From NCBI GenBank assembly GCA_018828385.1, contig JAHJVE010000008.1, positions 469,075 to 533,074 of the forward strand: a stretch of 64,000 nt of DNA. Direction: 5' to 3'. Both the position numbers and the translations under genes were made by a program. This DNA comes from Gammaproteobacteria bacterium (lineage in GTDB: Bacteria; Pseudomonadota; Gammaproteobacteria; Burkholderiales; Rhodocyclaceae). Under the pieces are notes generated by a model. That model saw nothing but the letters and a program-made list of their open reading frames with translations. It made no database searches and had not been told where the DNA came from. How positions within the stretch are numbered: the first letter of the stretch is position 1; each line of letters begins with the position of its first letter. Below, piece after piece: positions 47,824 through 57,086 of this stretch.

Positions 47824-49344
47824 ATGGACATGCAAGTTGCCAAGAAGAAACTCAGCCTGAAGGAAAAATACAAGCTGCTGACCCGTGACCTCGGCTGGGA
47901 CACGACCTATCACACCAAGGATGAAGTCTTTCCCTACGTCCAGTACGAAGGCATCAAGATTCACGATTGGGACAAGTGGGAAGACCCCTTCCGCCTGACC
48001 ATGGATTCGTACTGGAAATACCAGGCCGAGAAGGAGCGCAAGTTCTACGCGATTATCGACGCCCACGCCCAGAACAACGGTCACCTGCACATTACCGATG
48101 CCCGCTACCTGAGCGCCCTGAAGATTTTCCTGCAGGCCATCAGCCCGGGCGAATACGCCGCCGGCAAAGGCTTTGCCCGCATGGGCCGGGAGTTTCCCGG
48201 CGTCGGCACGCAGGTCGCCTGCCAGATGCAGTCGATCGACGAGATTCGCCACGCCCAGACGCAGATCCACGCGCTGTCGAACTACAACAAGTTCTACAAC
48301 GGCTTCCATGCCTTCGCCGATGCCCGCGACCGCATGTGGTACTGCACGCTGCCGCGCTCCTTCTTCGACGATGCGCTGTCGTCGGGGCCGTTCGAGTTCA
48401 TGATTGCCATCGGTTTCAGCTTCGAATACGTGCTGACCAACCTGCTCTTCGTGCCCTTCATGTCCGGTGCCGCCTACAACGGCGACATGGCGACAGTGAC
48501 CTTCGGTTTCTCGGCGCAGTCCGACGAAGCGCGGCACATGACGCTCGGCCTCGAGTGCATCAAGTTCATGCTCGAGCAGGACCCGGCCAATCTGCCGATT
48601 GTCCAGGGCTGGATCGACAAATGGTTCTGGCGCGGCTTCCGCCTGCTCGGCGTGGTCGGCACGATGATGGACTACATGCTGCCGAAGCGCGTCATGTCCT
48701 GGCGCGAGGCATGGAACATCTACGGCGTTGAGAACGGCGGTGCCCTGTTCCGCGACCTGGCGCGCTACGGCATTCGTCCGCCCAAGGGCTGGGACGACGC
48801 CGAGAAGGGCATCGATCACATGTCGCACCAGTTCATGCTGGCGCTCTATCAATACAACTTCGGCACGGCTTTCCATAGCTGGATACCGTCCGAGGACGAA
48901 ATGGTCTGGCTGTCAAAAAAATACCCGGACACCTTCGACAAGTACTACCGGCCGCGCTGGGCACACCTGAGCAAGCTCAAGGCAGCCGGCACGCCGTTCG
49001 CCAACATGGGCCTGGCCAAGCTGTGCCAGACCTGCCAGATCCCGACCGTGTTCACCGAGCCGGACGATCCGACCTCGCTGTGCCAGCGTGAAACCGAATA
49101 CAAGGGTGAGAAGTACCACTTCTGCTCGGACGGTTGCCAGCACATCTTCGAGAACGAGCCGGAAAAATACATCCAGGCCTGGCTGCCCATGCAGCAGCTC
49201 TTCCAGGCGCCGATCAACGGCGATCTGGGCGCGTGGATGAACTGGGTCAGCCTGATACCGGGCAAGGACAACGGCGACTTCGACGGTTCCGAGGACGAGC
49301 GCAACTTCGCAGCCTGGCGCCAGCAGGCGACGAGCAATCAGTGA
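47824..49344 (+). CDS. Phenol hydroxylase P3, diiron alpha subunit (copy 2)
   Basis: 506 residues with intact diiron motifs DEIRH and DEARH and the C-terminal cysteine region (CQTCQIPTVF, CSDGCQHIF). It is 11 residues shorter than copy 1, mainly near the C-terminus. It appears functional. AGAAGGAGACCGAA precedes the ATG. Confidence 0.94.
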   Translation: MDMQVAKKKLSLKEKYKLLTRDLGWDTTYHTKDEVFPYVQYEGIKIHDWDKWEDPFRLTMDSYWKYQAEKERKFYAIIDAHAQNNGHLHITDARYLSALKIFLQAISPGEYAAGKGFARMGREFPGVGTQVACQMQSIDEIRHAQTQIHALSNYNKFYNGFHAFADARDRMWYCTLPRSFFDDALSSGPFEFMIAIGFSFEYVLTNLLFVPFMSGAAYNGDMATVTFGFSAQSDEARHMTLGLECIKFMLEQDPANLPIVQGWIDKWFWRGFRLLGVVGTMMDYMLPKRVMSWREAWNIYGVENGGALFRDLARYGIRPPKGWDDAEKGIDHMSHQFMLALYQYNFGTAFHSWIPSEDEMVWLSKKYPDTFDKYYRPRWAHLSKLKAAGTPFANMGLAKLCQTCQIPTVFTEPDDPTSLCQRETEYKGEKYHFCSDGCQHIFENEPEKYIQAWLPMQQLFQAPINGDLGAWMNWVSLIPGKDNGDFDGSEDERNFAAWRQQATSNQ

Positions 49345-49360
49345 ATATCGGGAGAGATAA

Positions 49361-49717
49361 ATGGCATTGACCTCAACCAAGCCCTATGTCGGCGTTCCGC
49401 GCGACCTGGTGCAAAACTTCAATGGCAAGCAGATTGTTTATGTTTGCTGGGATCACCACATGTTGTTCGCTACGCCGCTGATGCTCGTTGTTGAGCCCGA
49501 GATGAGCTTCGGCGATCTGCTGGAGAATGTTGTCAAGCCGCTGATCGGGGCTGATCCGGATGCGGCGGTAGTCGACCTGACCAAGGTCGAGTGGCTGAAA
49601 TCGGGGCGTTCGTGGGCGCCGGATTTTGGGGCCTCTCTGGCGGTGAATGGGATTGTTCATAAGGAGCAATTGCGGTTCAGTACGCCGGGGGTGAATTCGC
49701 TGCTGGCTGCGGCTTAA
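49361..49717 (+). CDS. Phenol hydroxylase P4, gamma subunit (copy 2)
   Basis: 118 residues of the DmpO family (VYVCWDHHMLFATPLMLVVEPEMSFGDLLENV; VEWLKSGRSWAPDFGASLAVNG). The N-terminus differs from copy 1. It is the last gene of this operon; where dmpP would be expected, the palindromic element at 49736 begins only 19 bp after the stop. Confidence 0.88.
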   Translation: MALTSTKPYVGVPRDLVQNFNGKQIVYVCWDHHMLFATPLMLVVEPEMSFGDLLENVVKPLIGADPDAAVVDLTKVEWLKSGRSWAPDFGASLAVNGIVHKEQLRFSTPGVNSLLAAA

Positions 49718-49735
49718 GAGCTTTCCTGGTTAATG

Positions 49736-50265
49736 GGCTTGGGGTTCCGCCCTGCTGGCGGGCGTACTTTTTCTTGCTTCGCCAAGAAAAAGTAGCCAAA
49801 AAGAAGGCGACCCCAAGGTCGGCGCCCTGCGGGTACCTTGCGCTACTCGGCGGTCCGGGCGGCTGCGGAACTCGGGCTACGCCCTCAAACAGTCCTCGCC
49901 GAAGGCCCCCGGCCCGCCTGCGTTGCTCAGCGCCTCTCATGGGGACCCGAAAGGCGTCCACGGGCAACCGGTTTGCCGGGAAAAATGATTCCTACGGTCA
50001 ACCGGAAAAAAAGCCCAAAAATGAAATCTGTCGGTCGTTCGTGGACGCCTTACCGGGCCCCTTGAGAGGTGCCGAGCAACGCAGGCTGGCGCGGGAAAAG
50101 GGCGAGCACTGTTTGAGGGCGTAGCCCGAGTTGCGCAGCCCCCGCGCCAGACGAGTAGCGCAGGGAACCCGTAGGGCACCGACCTAGGGTCGCCTTCTTT
50201 TTGCTTACTTTTTCTTGGCGAAGCAAGAAAAAGTGAGACGCCCCGCAAGGGCGGAACCCCAAGCC
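49736..50265. repeat. Long palindromic element, copy 1 (no transposase)
   Basis: The ends GGCTTGGGGTTCCGCC (49736-49751) and GGCGGAACCCCAAGCC (50250-50265) are exact inverted repeats. Arms of ~240 bp pair imperfectly, including inner hairpins such as CTTTTTCTTG/CAAGAAAAAG and GGCGTCCACG/CGTGGACGCC. The centre holds a short dispersed repeat at 49988-50029. Open frames inside it (for example 49774-50124) have the composition of the repeat and are not believed to be genes. The 50266-50338 stretch up to the operator also holds a weak repeat-like remnant. Confidence 0.85.
49988..50029 (-). repeat. Short dispersed repeat at the centre of palindromic element 1
   Basis: GATTCCTACGGTCAACCGG followed by an A run, then GCCCAAAAATGAAATC. 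Confidence 0.8.
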
Positions 50266-50338
50266 AATTAAGAATAACCCTCGATCAAACCAAACCCGAT
50301 CCGACCGCCAACCGGAAATTTCGACCAAATTTCAAAAG

Positions 50339-50385
50339 ATACCTAGCCGGTATCAATCAATCAGAAACAAGGTATTGGACGGTAT
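50339..50385 (+). promoter_or_regulatory. LysR-type bipartite operator, site C (second lower operon)
   Basis: ATACC-N5-GGTAT at 50339-50353, 17 bp, GGTATTGGACGGTAT at 50371-50385, the same arrangement as site A with an identical 15-base right part. TTGGAC (50375-50380) and TAGACT (50400-50405) give -35/-10 with 19-bp spacing. The dehydrogenase start at 50485 follows. Confidence 0.75.
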
Positions 50386-50484
50386 CAGCACCCCACCCCT
50401 AGACTCATTTCCATTCGGCCATGTCCGATGACCAAACACTATTCCGGCTCGCCGAGAAGACGGGCCGCCCAGCAAGGAGATGCC

Positions 50485-51945
50485 GTGCAATTGATCAAGA
50501 ATTTCATCAACGGTGAGTTTGTTGAAGGTTCCGAAGGCAAGACTTTCGAGAAGCGTTCGCCGCTCGACAATAAAGTCATTGCGCACGTTTCCGAGGCCGG
50601 CAAGGCCGACGTCGACGCCGCTGTGCGTGCCGCCCATGCCGCCCGCCATGGTGTGTGGGGCGGACTGACCACCGATCAACGCGTCGATCTGCTTTACGGC
50701 GTGGCCGACGAAATCACCCGCCGTTTCGAGGATTTCGTCGCCGCCGAAATGGCCGATACCGGTCAGCCCAACCATGTCATGCGCCATGTCTTCATTCCGC
50801 GCGGCGCAGCCAATTTCAAGGTCTTCGCCGATGTCGTCAAGAACGTGCCGTGCGAGTCCTTCCAGATGGCGACGCCGGATGGCGCCGGTGCCCTGAACTA
50901 CGCCATTCGCGTCCCGAAAGGCGTGGTCGGTGTCATTTCGCCGTGGAATGCGCCTTTCCTGCTCATGACCTGGAAAGTCGGCCCAGCGCTGGCCTGCGGC
51001 AACACCGTGGTCGTCAAGCCGTCCGAAGAAACACCGTTGACCACCACCTTGCTCGGCGAAGTAATGAACAGCGTTGGCATCCCGAAGGGCGTCTTCAACG
51101 TGATTCAGGGCTTTGGGCCGAATTCGGCCGGGGAATTCCTGACCCAGCATCCGCTTGTCGATGCCATCACCTTCACCGGCGAAACGCGCACCGGCACCGC
51201 CATCATGAAAGCCGCTGCCGAAGGCATGCGCGATGTGTCCTTTGAGCTGGGCGGCAAGAACGCCGGCATCGTTTTCGCCGATACCGACTTCGATGCGGCG
51301 GTCGACGGCATTTTCCGCTCGGCTTTCCTCAATTCCGGGCAGGTCTGCCTCGGTACCGAGCGTGTCTATGTCGAGCGTCCGATTTTCGACAAGTTCGTCC
51401 AGGCCCTTAAAGCCAAGGCCGAAGCCGTCAAGTTCGGCCGTCCGGACGACAAGAATGCCAACTACGGACCGCTGATCAGCGCCGAGCACAAGCAGAAGGT
51501 CATGTCCTACTACGCCAAGGCAGCGGCTGAAGGCGCCAATGTGGTGACCGGTGGCGGCGTGCCGACCATGCCGGCCGATCTGTCCGAAGGCCATTGGGTG
51601 CAGCCAACCATCTGGACCGGCCTGCCGGAAACGGCATCGGTCGTTCGTGAGGAAGTTTTCGGCCCGTGCTGCCACATCAGCCCCTTCGACAGCGAAGACG
51701 AAGTGATCAACAAGGCCAACAACAACGACTACGGTCTGGCGACGACGATCTGGACGACCAATCTGGCCCGCGCCCACCGCGTTGCGGCGCGTATTGAGGT
51801 TGGCATCACCTGGATCAACAGCTGGTTCCTGCGCGATCTGCGCACGGCTTTCGGTGGCTCCAAGCAATCCGGTATCGGCCGCGAAGGCGGCGTGCATTCC
51901 CTCGAGTTCTACACCGAAACCCGCAATATTTGCGTGAAACTTTGA
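50485..51945 (+). CDS. 2-hydroxymuconic semialdehyde dehydrogenase (copy 2)
   Basis: 486-residue aldehyde dehydrogenase, close to copy 1 (catalytic Glu in SFELGGKNA, Cys in NSGQVCLGTERVYVERP). The GTG at 50485 was chosen: AAGGAG lies 6 bp upstream and the protein then begins like copy 1 (MQLIKNFINGEF). An in-frame ATG at 50428 would lie only ~23 bp beyond the predicted -10. It heads the second lower operon under site C. Confidence 0.92.
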   Translation: MQLIKNFINGEFVEGSEGKTFEKRSPLDNKVIAHVSEAGKADVDAAVRAAHAARHGVWGGLTTDQRVDLLYGVADEITRRFEDFVAAEMADTGQPNHVMRHVFIPRGAANFKVFADVVKNVPCESFQMATPDGAGALNYAIRVPKGVVGVISPWNAPFLLMTWKVGPALACGNTVVVKPSEETPLTTTLLGEVMNSVGIPKGVFNVIQGFGPNSAGEFLTQHPLVDAITFTGETRTGTAIMKAAAEGMRDVSFELGGKNAGIVFADTDFDAAVDGIFRSAFLNSGQVCLGTERVYVERPIFDKFVQALKAKAEAVKFGRPDDKNANYGPLISAEHKQKVMSYYAKAAAEGANVVTGGGVPTMPADLSEGHWVQPTIWTGLPETASVVREEVFGPCCHISPFDSEDEVINKANNNDYGLATTIWTTNLARAHRVAARIEVGITWINSWFLRDLRTAFGGSKQSGIGREGGVHSLEFYTETRNICVKL

Positions 51946-51953
51946 GGCCAAAA

Positions 51954-52751
51954 ATGGACCAACAAAAAATCACCGCCTATGGCGATGAGCTTTATGAAGC
52001 CTGGCTCGCCTGCCGCCCGGTGCGTCCGCTGCTCGAACGCGAGCCGGATATCACCATCGAAGACGCCTACCAAATTCAGGAACGTTTCGTCGCCCGCCGC
52101 GTGCAGGCTGGCGAGACGATCATCGGCAAGAAGATCGGCGCGACCAGCAAGCCGGTACAGGATTTTCTCGGCGTCTATCAGCCCGACTTCGGCATGCTGC
52201 TCTCCGGCATGGTCTATCAGGAAGGCGACACCATCGACCTCGCCACGCTGATCCAGCCCAAGGCCGAGGCCGAGCTGGCCTTTGTCCTCAAGGCAGACCT
52301 GAAAGGCCCGGGCATCACGGCGATGGACGTGATCCGCGCCACCGACTACGTGCTGCCGTGCTTCGAGATTGTCGATTCGCGCATCACCGACTGGAAGATC
52401 AAGATTCAGGACACTGTCGCCGACAACGCTTCCTGCGGCGTCTATGTGCTGGGCAAGACCAGAGGCGATCCACGCAAGCTGGACATCACGCTGGCCGGCA
52501 TGGTGCTGGAGAAGAACGGCGAACTGTTCTCGACCGGCGTCGGCGCTGCCGTGCAAGGCTCGCCGGCCAATGCCGTCGCCTGGCTGGCCAATACGCTCGG
52601 TGAACTGGGCATTCCGTTCAAGGCAGGCGAAGTGATCCTTTCCGGTTCGCAATCGGCCCTCGTGCCGGTCGTCGATGGCGACGAGCTGGTGTGCACGGTG
52701 GGCGGTCTCGGCACCTGCTCGGTCAAGTTTTCCGGAAGGAGCAAAGCATGA
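51954..52751 (+). CDS. 2-oxopent-4-enoate hydratase (copy 2)
   Basis: 265 residues, homologous to DmpE of cluster 1 (GKKIGATSKPVQDFLGVYQPDFGMLLSGM; EIVDSRITDWKIKIQDTVADNASCGVYVL). A short insertion (KTRGDPRK) follows VLG. The next gene overlaps by 4 bp. The dmpD hydrolase gene is missing between the dehydrogenase and hydratase. Confidence 0.92.
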   Translation: MDQQKITAYGDELYEAWLACRPVRPLLEREPDITIEDAYQIQERFVARRVQAGETIIGKKIGATSKPVQDFLGVYQPDFGMLLSGMVYQEGDTIDLATLIQPKAEAELAFVLKADLKGPGITAMDVIRATDYVLPCFEIVDSRITDWKIKIQDTVADNASCGVYVLGKTRGDPRKLDITLAGMVLEKNGELFSTGVGAAVQGSPANAVAWLANTLGELGIPFKAGEVILSGSQSALVPVVDGDELVCTVGGLGTCSVKFSGRSKA

Positions 52752-53551
52752 GCATGAATGTCACCCTCGGCCGCGAGGACATCGTGCGCCTGTGCGAGCG
52801 CGTCGAAGGCGCCCAGACCCGTGCTTACGCCATTCCCAAGCTGACCGACGAATACCCGAACATGACCATCGGCGATGGCTACGCCGTGCAGCTTGAGCTG
52901 CGTCGCCGCTTCCTCGCCCAGGGGCACCGGCAGGTTGGCTGGAAGGCTGGCCTGACCTCGAAGGCAAAGATGATCCAGATGGGCGTCAATGTGCCGTCCA
53001 TCGGCTTCCTGACCGACCGCATGGCGCGCCCGGAAAACTCGGCGATCAAGACCTCCGATCTCGTGCACCCGCGCGTCGAGTGCGAAGTCGCCTTCGTTAT
53101 GAAGAAGACGCTGAAAGGTCCGAACTGCACGCGGCAGGATGTGCTCGATGCCACCGACTACGTGCTGCCGGCGGTCGAAATCATCGACTCGCGCTTCTCC
53201 GGCTTCAAGTTCGATCTGCCCAGCGTCGTCGCCGACAACGGTTCTTCGGCGCGCTTCGTTGGCGGTGGTCGGGCCCGTTATCCGGCCGATATCGACCTGC
53301 GCACCCTCGGCGTCGTCATGGAGAAGAACGGCGAGATCGTCACCCTCGGCGCTTCGGCCGCCGTCCTCGGCCATCCGGCTGAAGCCATTGCCATGCTGGT
53401 CAATATCCTGGCCGAACTGGGCGAGGAATTGCCGGCCGGCAGTTTCGTGATGAGCGGCGGCATTACCGAAGCCATTCCGGTCAAGCCGGGCGACAGCATC
53501 GTGGCGCGCTTCCAGGAGCTGGGCAGCGTATCGATGCGCTTCATTGAATAA
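52748..53551 (+). CDS. 4-oxalocrotonate decarboxylase (copy 2)
   Basis: 267 residues of the DmpH group (VGWKAGLTSKAKMIQMGVNVPSIGFLTDRM; EIIDSRFSGFKFDLPSVVADNGSSARFV). In this cluster it comes directly after the hydratase, so the two interacting proteins are adjacent and coupled by the ATGA overlap. Confidence 0.92.
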   Translation: MSMNVTLGREDIVRLCERVEGAQTRAYAIPKLTDEYPNMTIGDGYAVQLELRRRFLAQGHRQVGWKAGLTSKAKMIQMGVNVPSIGFLTDRMARPENSAIKTSDLVHPRVECEVAFVMKKTLKGPNCTRQDVLDATDYVLPAVEIIDSRFSGFKFDLPSVVADNGSSARFVGGGRARYPADIDLRTLGVVMEKNGEIVTLGASAAVLGHPAEAIAMLVNILAELGEELPAGSFVMSGGITEAIPVKPGDSIVARFQELGSVSMRFIE

Positions 53552-53572
53552 AAACAACGGAGGAGACGAAGG

Positions 53573-53803
53573 ATGCCAATCATAGAAATGCACCTCATGG
53601 AAGGCCGTAGCGTCGAACAAAAACGCGCCGTGGCCGAAGCTGTGGCAGAGGCCGTGACACGCACGCTGGGCGTCGGGCCGGAGCAGGTTCGCCTGCTCAT
53701 TACCGAGCACGGCAGCGAAGAATTTTCGGTCGGCGGGGTGACGGCCGGGCGCAAGCAGGAACTGGCTGTAATGCAGGCCGCAACATCGGCCAAAAAATCG
53801 TAG
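53573..53803 (+). CDS. 4-oxalocrotonate tautomerase family protein
   Basis: 76 residues with Pro1 (MPIIEMHLMEGRSVEQKRAVAEAVAEAVTRTLG). It is longer than DmpI of cluster 1, with a C-terminal extension (RKQELAVMQAATSAKKS). GGAGGAGACGAAGG precedes the ATG. It is placed to serve as the tautomerase of the second pathway. Confidence 0.87.
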   Translation: MPIIEMHLMEGRSVEQKRAVAEAVAEAVTRTLGVGPEQVRLLITEHGSEEFSVGGVTAGRKQELAVMQAATSAKKS

Positions 53804-53821
53804 TTTTTGGAGAGCAACACC

Positions 53822-54739
53822 ATGAAAAAAATCAGATGCGCGCTGATCGGTTCCGGCAATATCGGCACCGACCTGATCTACAAGATCCAGCGCAGCCCCT
53901 TCCTTGAACCGGTGTGGATGGTCGGTATCGACCCCGAATCCGAAGGTCTCGCCCGCGCCCGCGACATGGGTCTGAAAACCACGGCGGCCGGCGTCGATGG
54001 CCTGTTGCCGCATGTACTGGAAGACAACATCCAGATCGCCTTCGATGCGACCAGCGCCTACGTTCATGCCGAGAATTCGCGCAAGCTCAACGAGCTGGGC
54101 GTCATGATGATCGACCTGACGCCGGCTGCCATCGGCCCCCTGTGCGTGCCGCCGGTCAACCTCAAAGCACATGCTGAAAAGGTCGAGATGAACGTGAACA
54201 TGATCTCGTGCGCCGGCCAGGCGACGATTCCCATCGTGTTTGCCGTCTCGCGCATTCAGGCTGTCGGCTATGGCGAAATCGTCGCCAGCCTGGCCTCGAA
54301 GTCGATTGGCCCGGGCACCCGCGCCAATCTCGATGAATTCACCTACACCACCTCGAACGCCATTGAAGTCGTCGGCGGCGCCCGCAAGGGCAAGGCGCTG
54401 GCCATCATCAACCCGGCCGAGCCGCCAATGATGATGCGCAACACCATTTCCTGCCTGACCGACGATGAACCGGAACAAGCGAAAATCACCGAGTCGGTGC
54501 TCGAGATGATCAAGGAAGTGCAGAAGTACGTGCCGGGCTACCGGCTGGTGAACGGCCCGTTGTTCGATGGCAAGCGTGTCACGGTTTTCATGGAAGTCGC
54601 CGGTCTCGGCGATTACCTGCCCAAGTACGCCGGCAATCTCGACATCATGACCGCCGCCGCAACGCGCACGGCCGAAATGTTCGCCCAGGAAATCATCGCT
54701 GGCACCATCCAGCTCAAGTCACCGGAGGTCGCATCATGA
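53822..54739 (+). CDS. Acylating acetaldehyde dehydrogenase (copy 2)
   Basis: 305 residues, close to copy 1 ([13 protein letters not shown]; catalytic Cys130 in [12 protein letters not shown]). The ATG at 53822 has GGAGAGCAACACC upstream. The stop overlaps the aldolase start by 4 bp, fitting the DmpFG channelling complex. Confidence 0.94.
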   Translation: MKKIRCALIGSGNIGTDLIYKIQRSPFLEPVWMVGIDPESEGLARARDMGLKTTAAGVDGLLPHVLEDNIQIAFDATSAYVHAENSRKLNELGVMMIDLTPAAIGPLCVPPVNLKAHAEKVEMNVNMISCAGQATIPIVFAVSRIQAVGYGEIVASLASKSIGPGTRANLDEFTYTTSNAIEVVGGARKGKALAIINPAEPPMMMRNTISCLTDDEPEQAKITESVLEMIKEVQKYVPGYRLVNGPLFDGKRVTVFMEVAGLGDYLPKYAGNLDIMTAAATRTAEMFAQEIIAGTIQLKSPEVAS

Positions 54740-55791
54740 GCGCCGATCAAAGTCTCAAGGGTCGCAAGATCATCATCCACGACATGTCCCTGCGCGACGG
54801 CATGCACGCCAAGCGGGAGCAGATGAGCATCGAGCAAATGATAACCATCGCCACGGCGCTCGACGAGGCCGGCGTGCCGCTGATCCAGGTCACGCACGGC
54901 GCCGGCATGGGCGGCAATTCGTTGCAGCATGGCTTCGCACCGCACAGCAACGAGGAATACATCACGGCGGTGGCGTCGCGGATGAAGCAGGCAGTCGTGT
55001 CGGTCCTGCTCATTCCCGGCCTGGGCACGATGAAGGAACTCAAGTCGGCCTACGACTGTGGCGCGCGCAGCGTGCACGTCGCCACCCACTGCACCGAAGC
55101 CGACACCTCGCCGCAGCACATCGCTTTCGCCCGCAAGTTGGGCATGGATACCACGGGCTTTCTGATGATGGCCCACCTCAATACGCCGGAAGGGCTGGCG
55201 CAGCAGGGCAAACTGATGGAATCCTACGGCGCGCAGACGGTGTACATCACCGACTCGGCCGGCTACATGCTGCCGGCCGACGTCAAGGCGCGGGTCGCGG
55301 CATTGCGCGCTGTCCTCAAGCCGGAAACCGAAATCGGCTTCCACGGCCACCACAACATGGGCATGGGCATCGCCAATTCCATCGCCGCCATTGAAGAGGG
55401 CGCCAGCCGGATCGATGCCTCGGTAGCGGGCCTCGGCGCCGGCGCGGGCAATACGCCGCTCGAAGTCTTTGCTGCTGTCTGCGAGCGCATGGGCATCGTA
55501 ACTGGTTGCGACTTGTTCAAGCTGATGGACATGGCCGAAGACATCATCGTCCCGCTCATGGACCACATGGTTCGTGTCGACCGCTCGTCGCTGACGCTGG
55601 GTTTTGCCGGCGTTTACTCGACTTTCCTGCTTCACGCCAAGCGGGCGGCCGAGCGTTTCGGCGTGCCGTCGCGTGACATCCTGGTCGAGCTGGGGCGCAA
55701 GAAAATGATCGGCGGTCAGGAGGACATGATTGTCGATACGGCAATGACCATGGCCAAGGAACGCGGGCTGCTCAAGGACGCCGCCGCCTGA
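54736..55791 (+). CDS. 4-hydroxy-2-oxovalerate aldolase (copy 2)
   Basis: 351 residues of the DmpG family ([27 protein letters not shown]). It is eight residues longer than copy 1. Active-site motifs are intact. Confidence 0.94.
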   Translation: MSADQSLKGRKIIIHDMSLRDGMHAKREQMSIEQMITIATALDEAGVPLIQVTHGAGMGGNSLQHGFAPHSNEEYITAVASRMKQAVVSVLLIPGLGTMKELKSAYDCGARSVHVATHCTEADTSPQHIAFARKLGMDTTGFLMMAHLNTPEGLAQQGKLMESYGAQTVYITDSAGYMLPADVKARVAALRAVLKPETEIGFHGHHNMGMGIANSIAAIEEGASRIDASVAGLGAGAGNTPLEVFAAVCERMGIVTGCDLFKLMDMAEDIIVPLMDHMVRVDRSSLTLGFAGVYSTFLLHAKRAAERFGVPSRDILVELGRKKMIGGQEDMIVDTAMTMAKERGLLKDAAA

Positions 55792-55817
55792 TTGGCGCCG
55801 GTGACAGGAGAAAAATA

Positions 55818-56573
55818 GTGACAGAAGCCAGGGAATGGGTTGTCGTCGTCGGTGCCACTGGCGCCTTCGGCTCGGTCATGGTCGAACGCTTTCTTGCCCG
55901 CGGTTTGGGTGTGCTGGCCGTGGCGCGCAGTGCGTCATCGCTAGCCGAACTGGCCGCGAAAAATCCCGGGCTGGTGCCTTGTGCGGCCGACATTTCGGAT
56001 GACGCTTCCATCGAGGTGATCAAGGCCGCATTGCCCGGTCCTGTGCGCATGGTCGTCCATGGCCCCGGCGTGGCCGTCGGTGGCGGCGTGCTGACCATCG
56101 CCACGCAGGCGATGATCGACGCGGTCAATATCAAGGTCGGTGGCTTCCTGCGCCTGGTTCGTGCGGTCGACCGGAATTTATTGCCAAATTCCAGATTGGT
56201 CGCCATCGGCGGTCACTACGGTTTCGAGCCGACGGCCTATGCCGCCGCAGCCGGTGTCGGCAATGCCGCGCTGGTCAATGTCGTGCGCCAGATGAGTCTG
56301 GCCTACGGGGCGCGTGGCATCACCGCCCACCTCGTCGCGCCCGGCCCGGCCGATACCGAACGCCTGCGCCGGGTGGCGGCGGATCGCGCAAAAATGCTGG
56401 GCACGACGGTTGAAGCGGTCATGGACAGCATGCGGGCCGAGTCGTCGCTTGGTGCCTTTACCGAACCGGGCCAGATTGCCTGGGCGCTCGAAATGTTGCT
56501 GGCACCAGAAGCCTCGGCGATGACCGGTTCTTCCCTGATGCTCGATTCCGGCCGTCGCCACGGTCTACCGTAA
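55818..56573 (+). CDS. SDR-fold protein with non-canonical active site
   Basis: 251 residues from GTG with CAGGAG upstream. The cofactor loop is VVVGATGAFGSVMVERFLARG. Where classical SDRs have Ser and YxxxK, this protein reads IGGHYGFEPTAYAAAAGVGNAALV: the Tyr may be present but the Lys is replaced by Ala and the Ser is not evident. It is not an orthologue of the SDR at 31170, which keeps the set. It may be a binding protein or use other residues. Two repeat-like stretches lie within it, the second (56560-56593) supplying its stop codon. Confidence 0.75.
   Translation: MTEAREWVVVVGATGAFGSVMVERFLARGLGVLAVARSASSLAELAAKNPGLVPCAADISDDASIEVIKAALPGPVRMVVHGPGVAVGGGVLTIATQAMIDAVNIKVGGFLRLVRAVDRNLLPNSRLVAIGGHYGFEPTAYAAAAGVGNAALVNVVRQMSLAYGARGITAHLVAPGPADTERLRRVAADRAKMLGTTVEAVMDSMRAESSLGAFTEPGQIAWALEMLLAPEASAMTGSSLMLDSGRRHGLP
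56164..56196 (-). repeat. Repeat-like stretch inside the second SDR gene
   Basis: CGGTCGACCGGAATTTATTG followed by CCAAATTCCAGAT, translated as VDRNLLPNSR. The match is partial (one base in the core differs). Confidence 0.4.
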
Positions 56574-56593
56574 AAAAGGGCCAAAATCGAAAT
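56560..56593 (-). repeat. Short dispersed repeat at the SDR/tautomerase junction
   Basis: ACGGTCTACCGTAAAAAAGG then GCCAAAATCGAAAT. Compared with the reference it has two core substitutions. It contains the TAA stop of the SDR gene and its last bases (AAATG) form the start of the tautomerase gene. Confidence 0.65.
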
Positions 56594-57023
56594 GCCCATT
56601 CTCAACTTCCATCTCGTCCAGGGGCAGCATGCGCCGGCTCAGGTCGAAACCCTGCTGCTCAAAGCCAGCGCCTTGTTTGCCGAAGTGCTGGCCTGTCCGA
56701 TTGAACGCGTCCGCGTGTTCGCTACCGAACATCCGCCGCAGCACGCCTGCATCGGTGGCCAACTGGTCAACCGGCACGCGCAGGTTGCGCCGTACTTTTC
56801 CTTCATCGTCCTCGAGGGCCGTTCTCAGGCCGACCGCCAGCGCCTGCTTGCCGGTTTCACCGATCTCGTCGTCGACATTCTTGGCGCGCCGCGCGCCAAT
56901 GTACGCGGCGGTATCGTGCCGGTGGCGCCATCGGACTGGAGCATCGGCGGTGAACTGGCCAGCGAGTTGCGGCAGGCCGAAATCGAAGCCCGGCGGCAGG
57001 CGGGAACAACTGCGCCATCTTGA
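56592..57023 (+). CDS. Two-domain tautomerase-superfamily protein
   Basis: 143 residues. The N-terminal half begins with Pro1 (MPILNFHLVQGQHAPAQVETLLLKASALFAEVL). A second, similar beta-alpha-beta unit starts near residue 63 (YFSFIVLEGRSQADRQRLLAGFTDLVVDILGAPRANVRGGIV). This doubled length is as in cis-CaaD-like and MSAD-like members of the superfamily. Substrate is unknown; it may act on a pathway ketone. No canonical ribosome-binding site is seen; the leader is the dispersed repeat (AAAAAAGGGCC). Confidence 0.72.
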   Translation: MPILNFHLVQGQHAPAQVETLLLKASALFAEVLACPIERVRVFATEHPPQHACIGGQLVNRHAQVAPYFSFIVLEGRSQADRQRLLAGFTDLVVDILGAPRANVRGGIVPVAPSDWSIGGELASELRQAEIEARRQAGTTAPS

Positions 57024-57086
57024 CGATCTGATTGACTTTAGCTTTACCCCCAAGAACAACGAGCGCAGTTCAATTCAGGAGAAGAC

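Noticed and set aside
49774..50328. Open frames inside the palindromic elements (also 57640-58368)
   Set aside because: They are translations of the inverted-repeat sequence in several frames on both strands. Proteins of this type are common annotation artefacts, and no ribosome-binding sites or domains support them.
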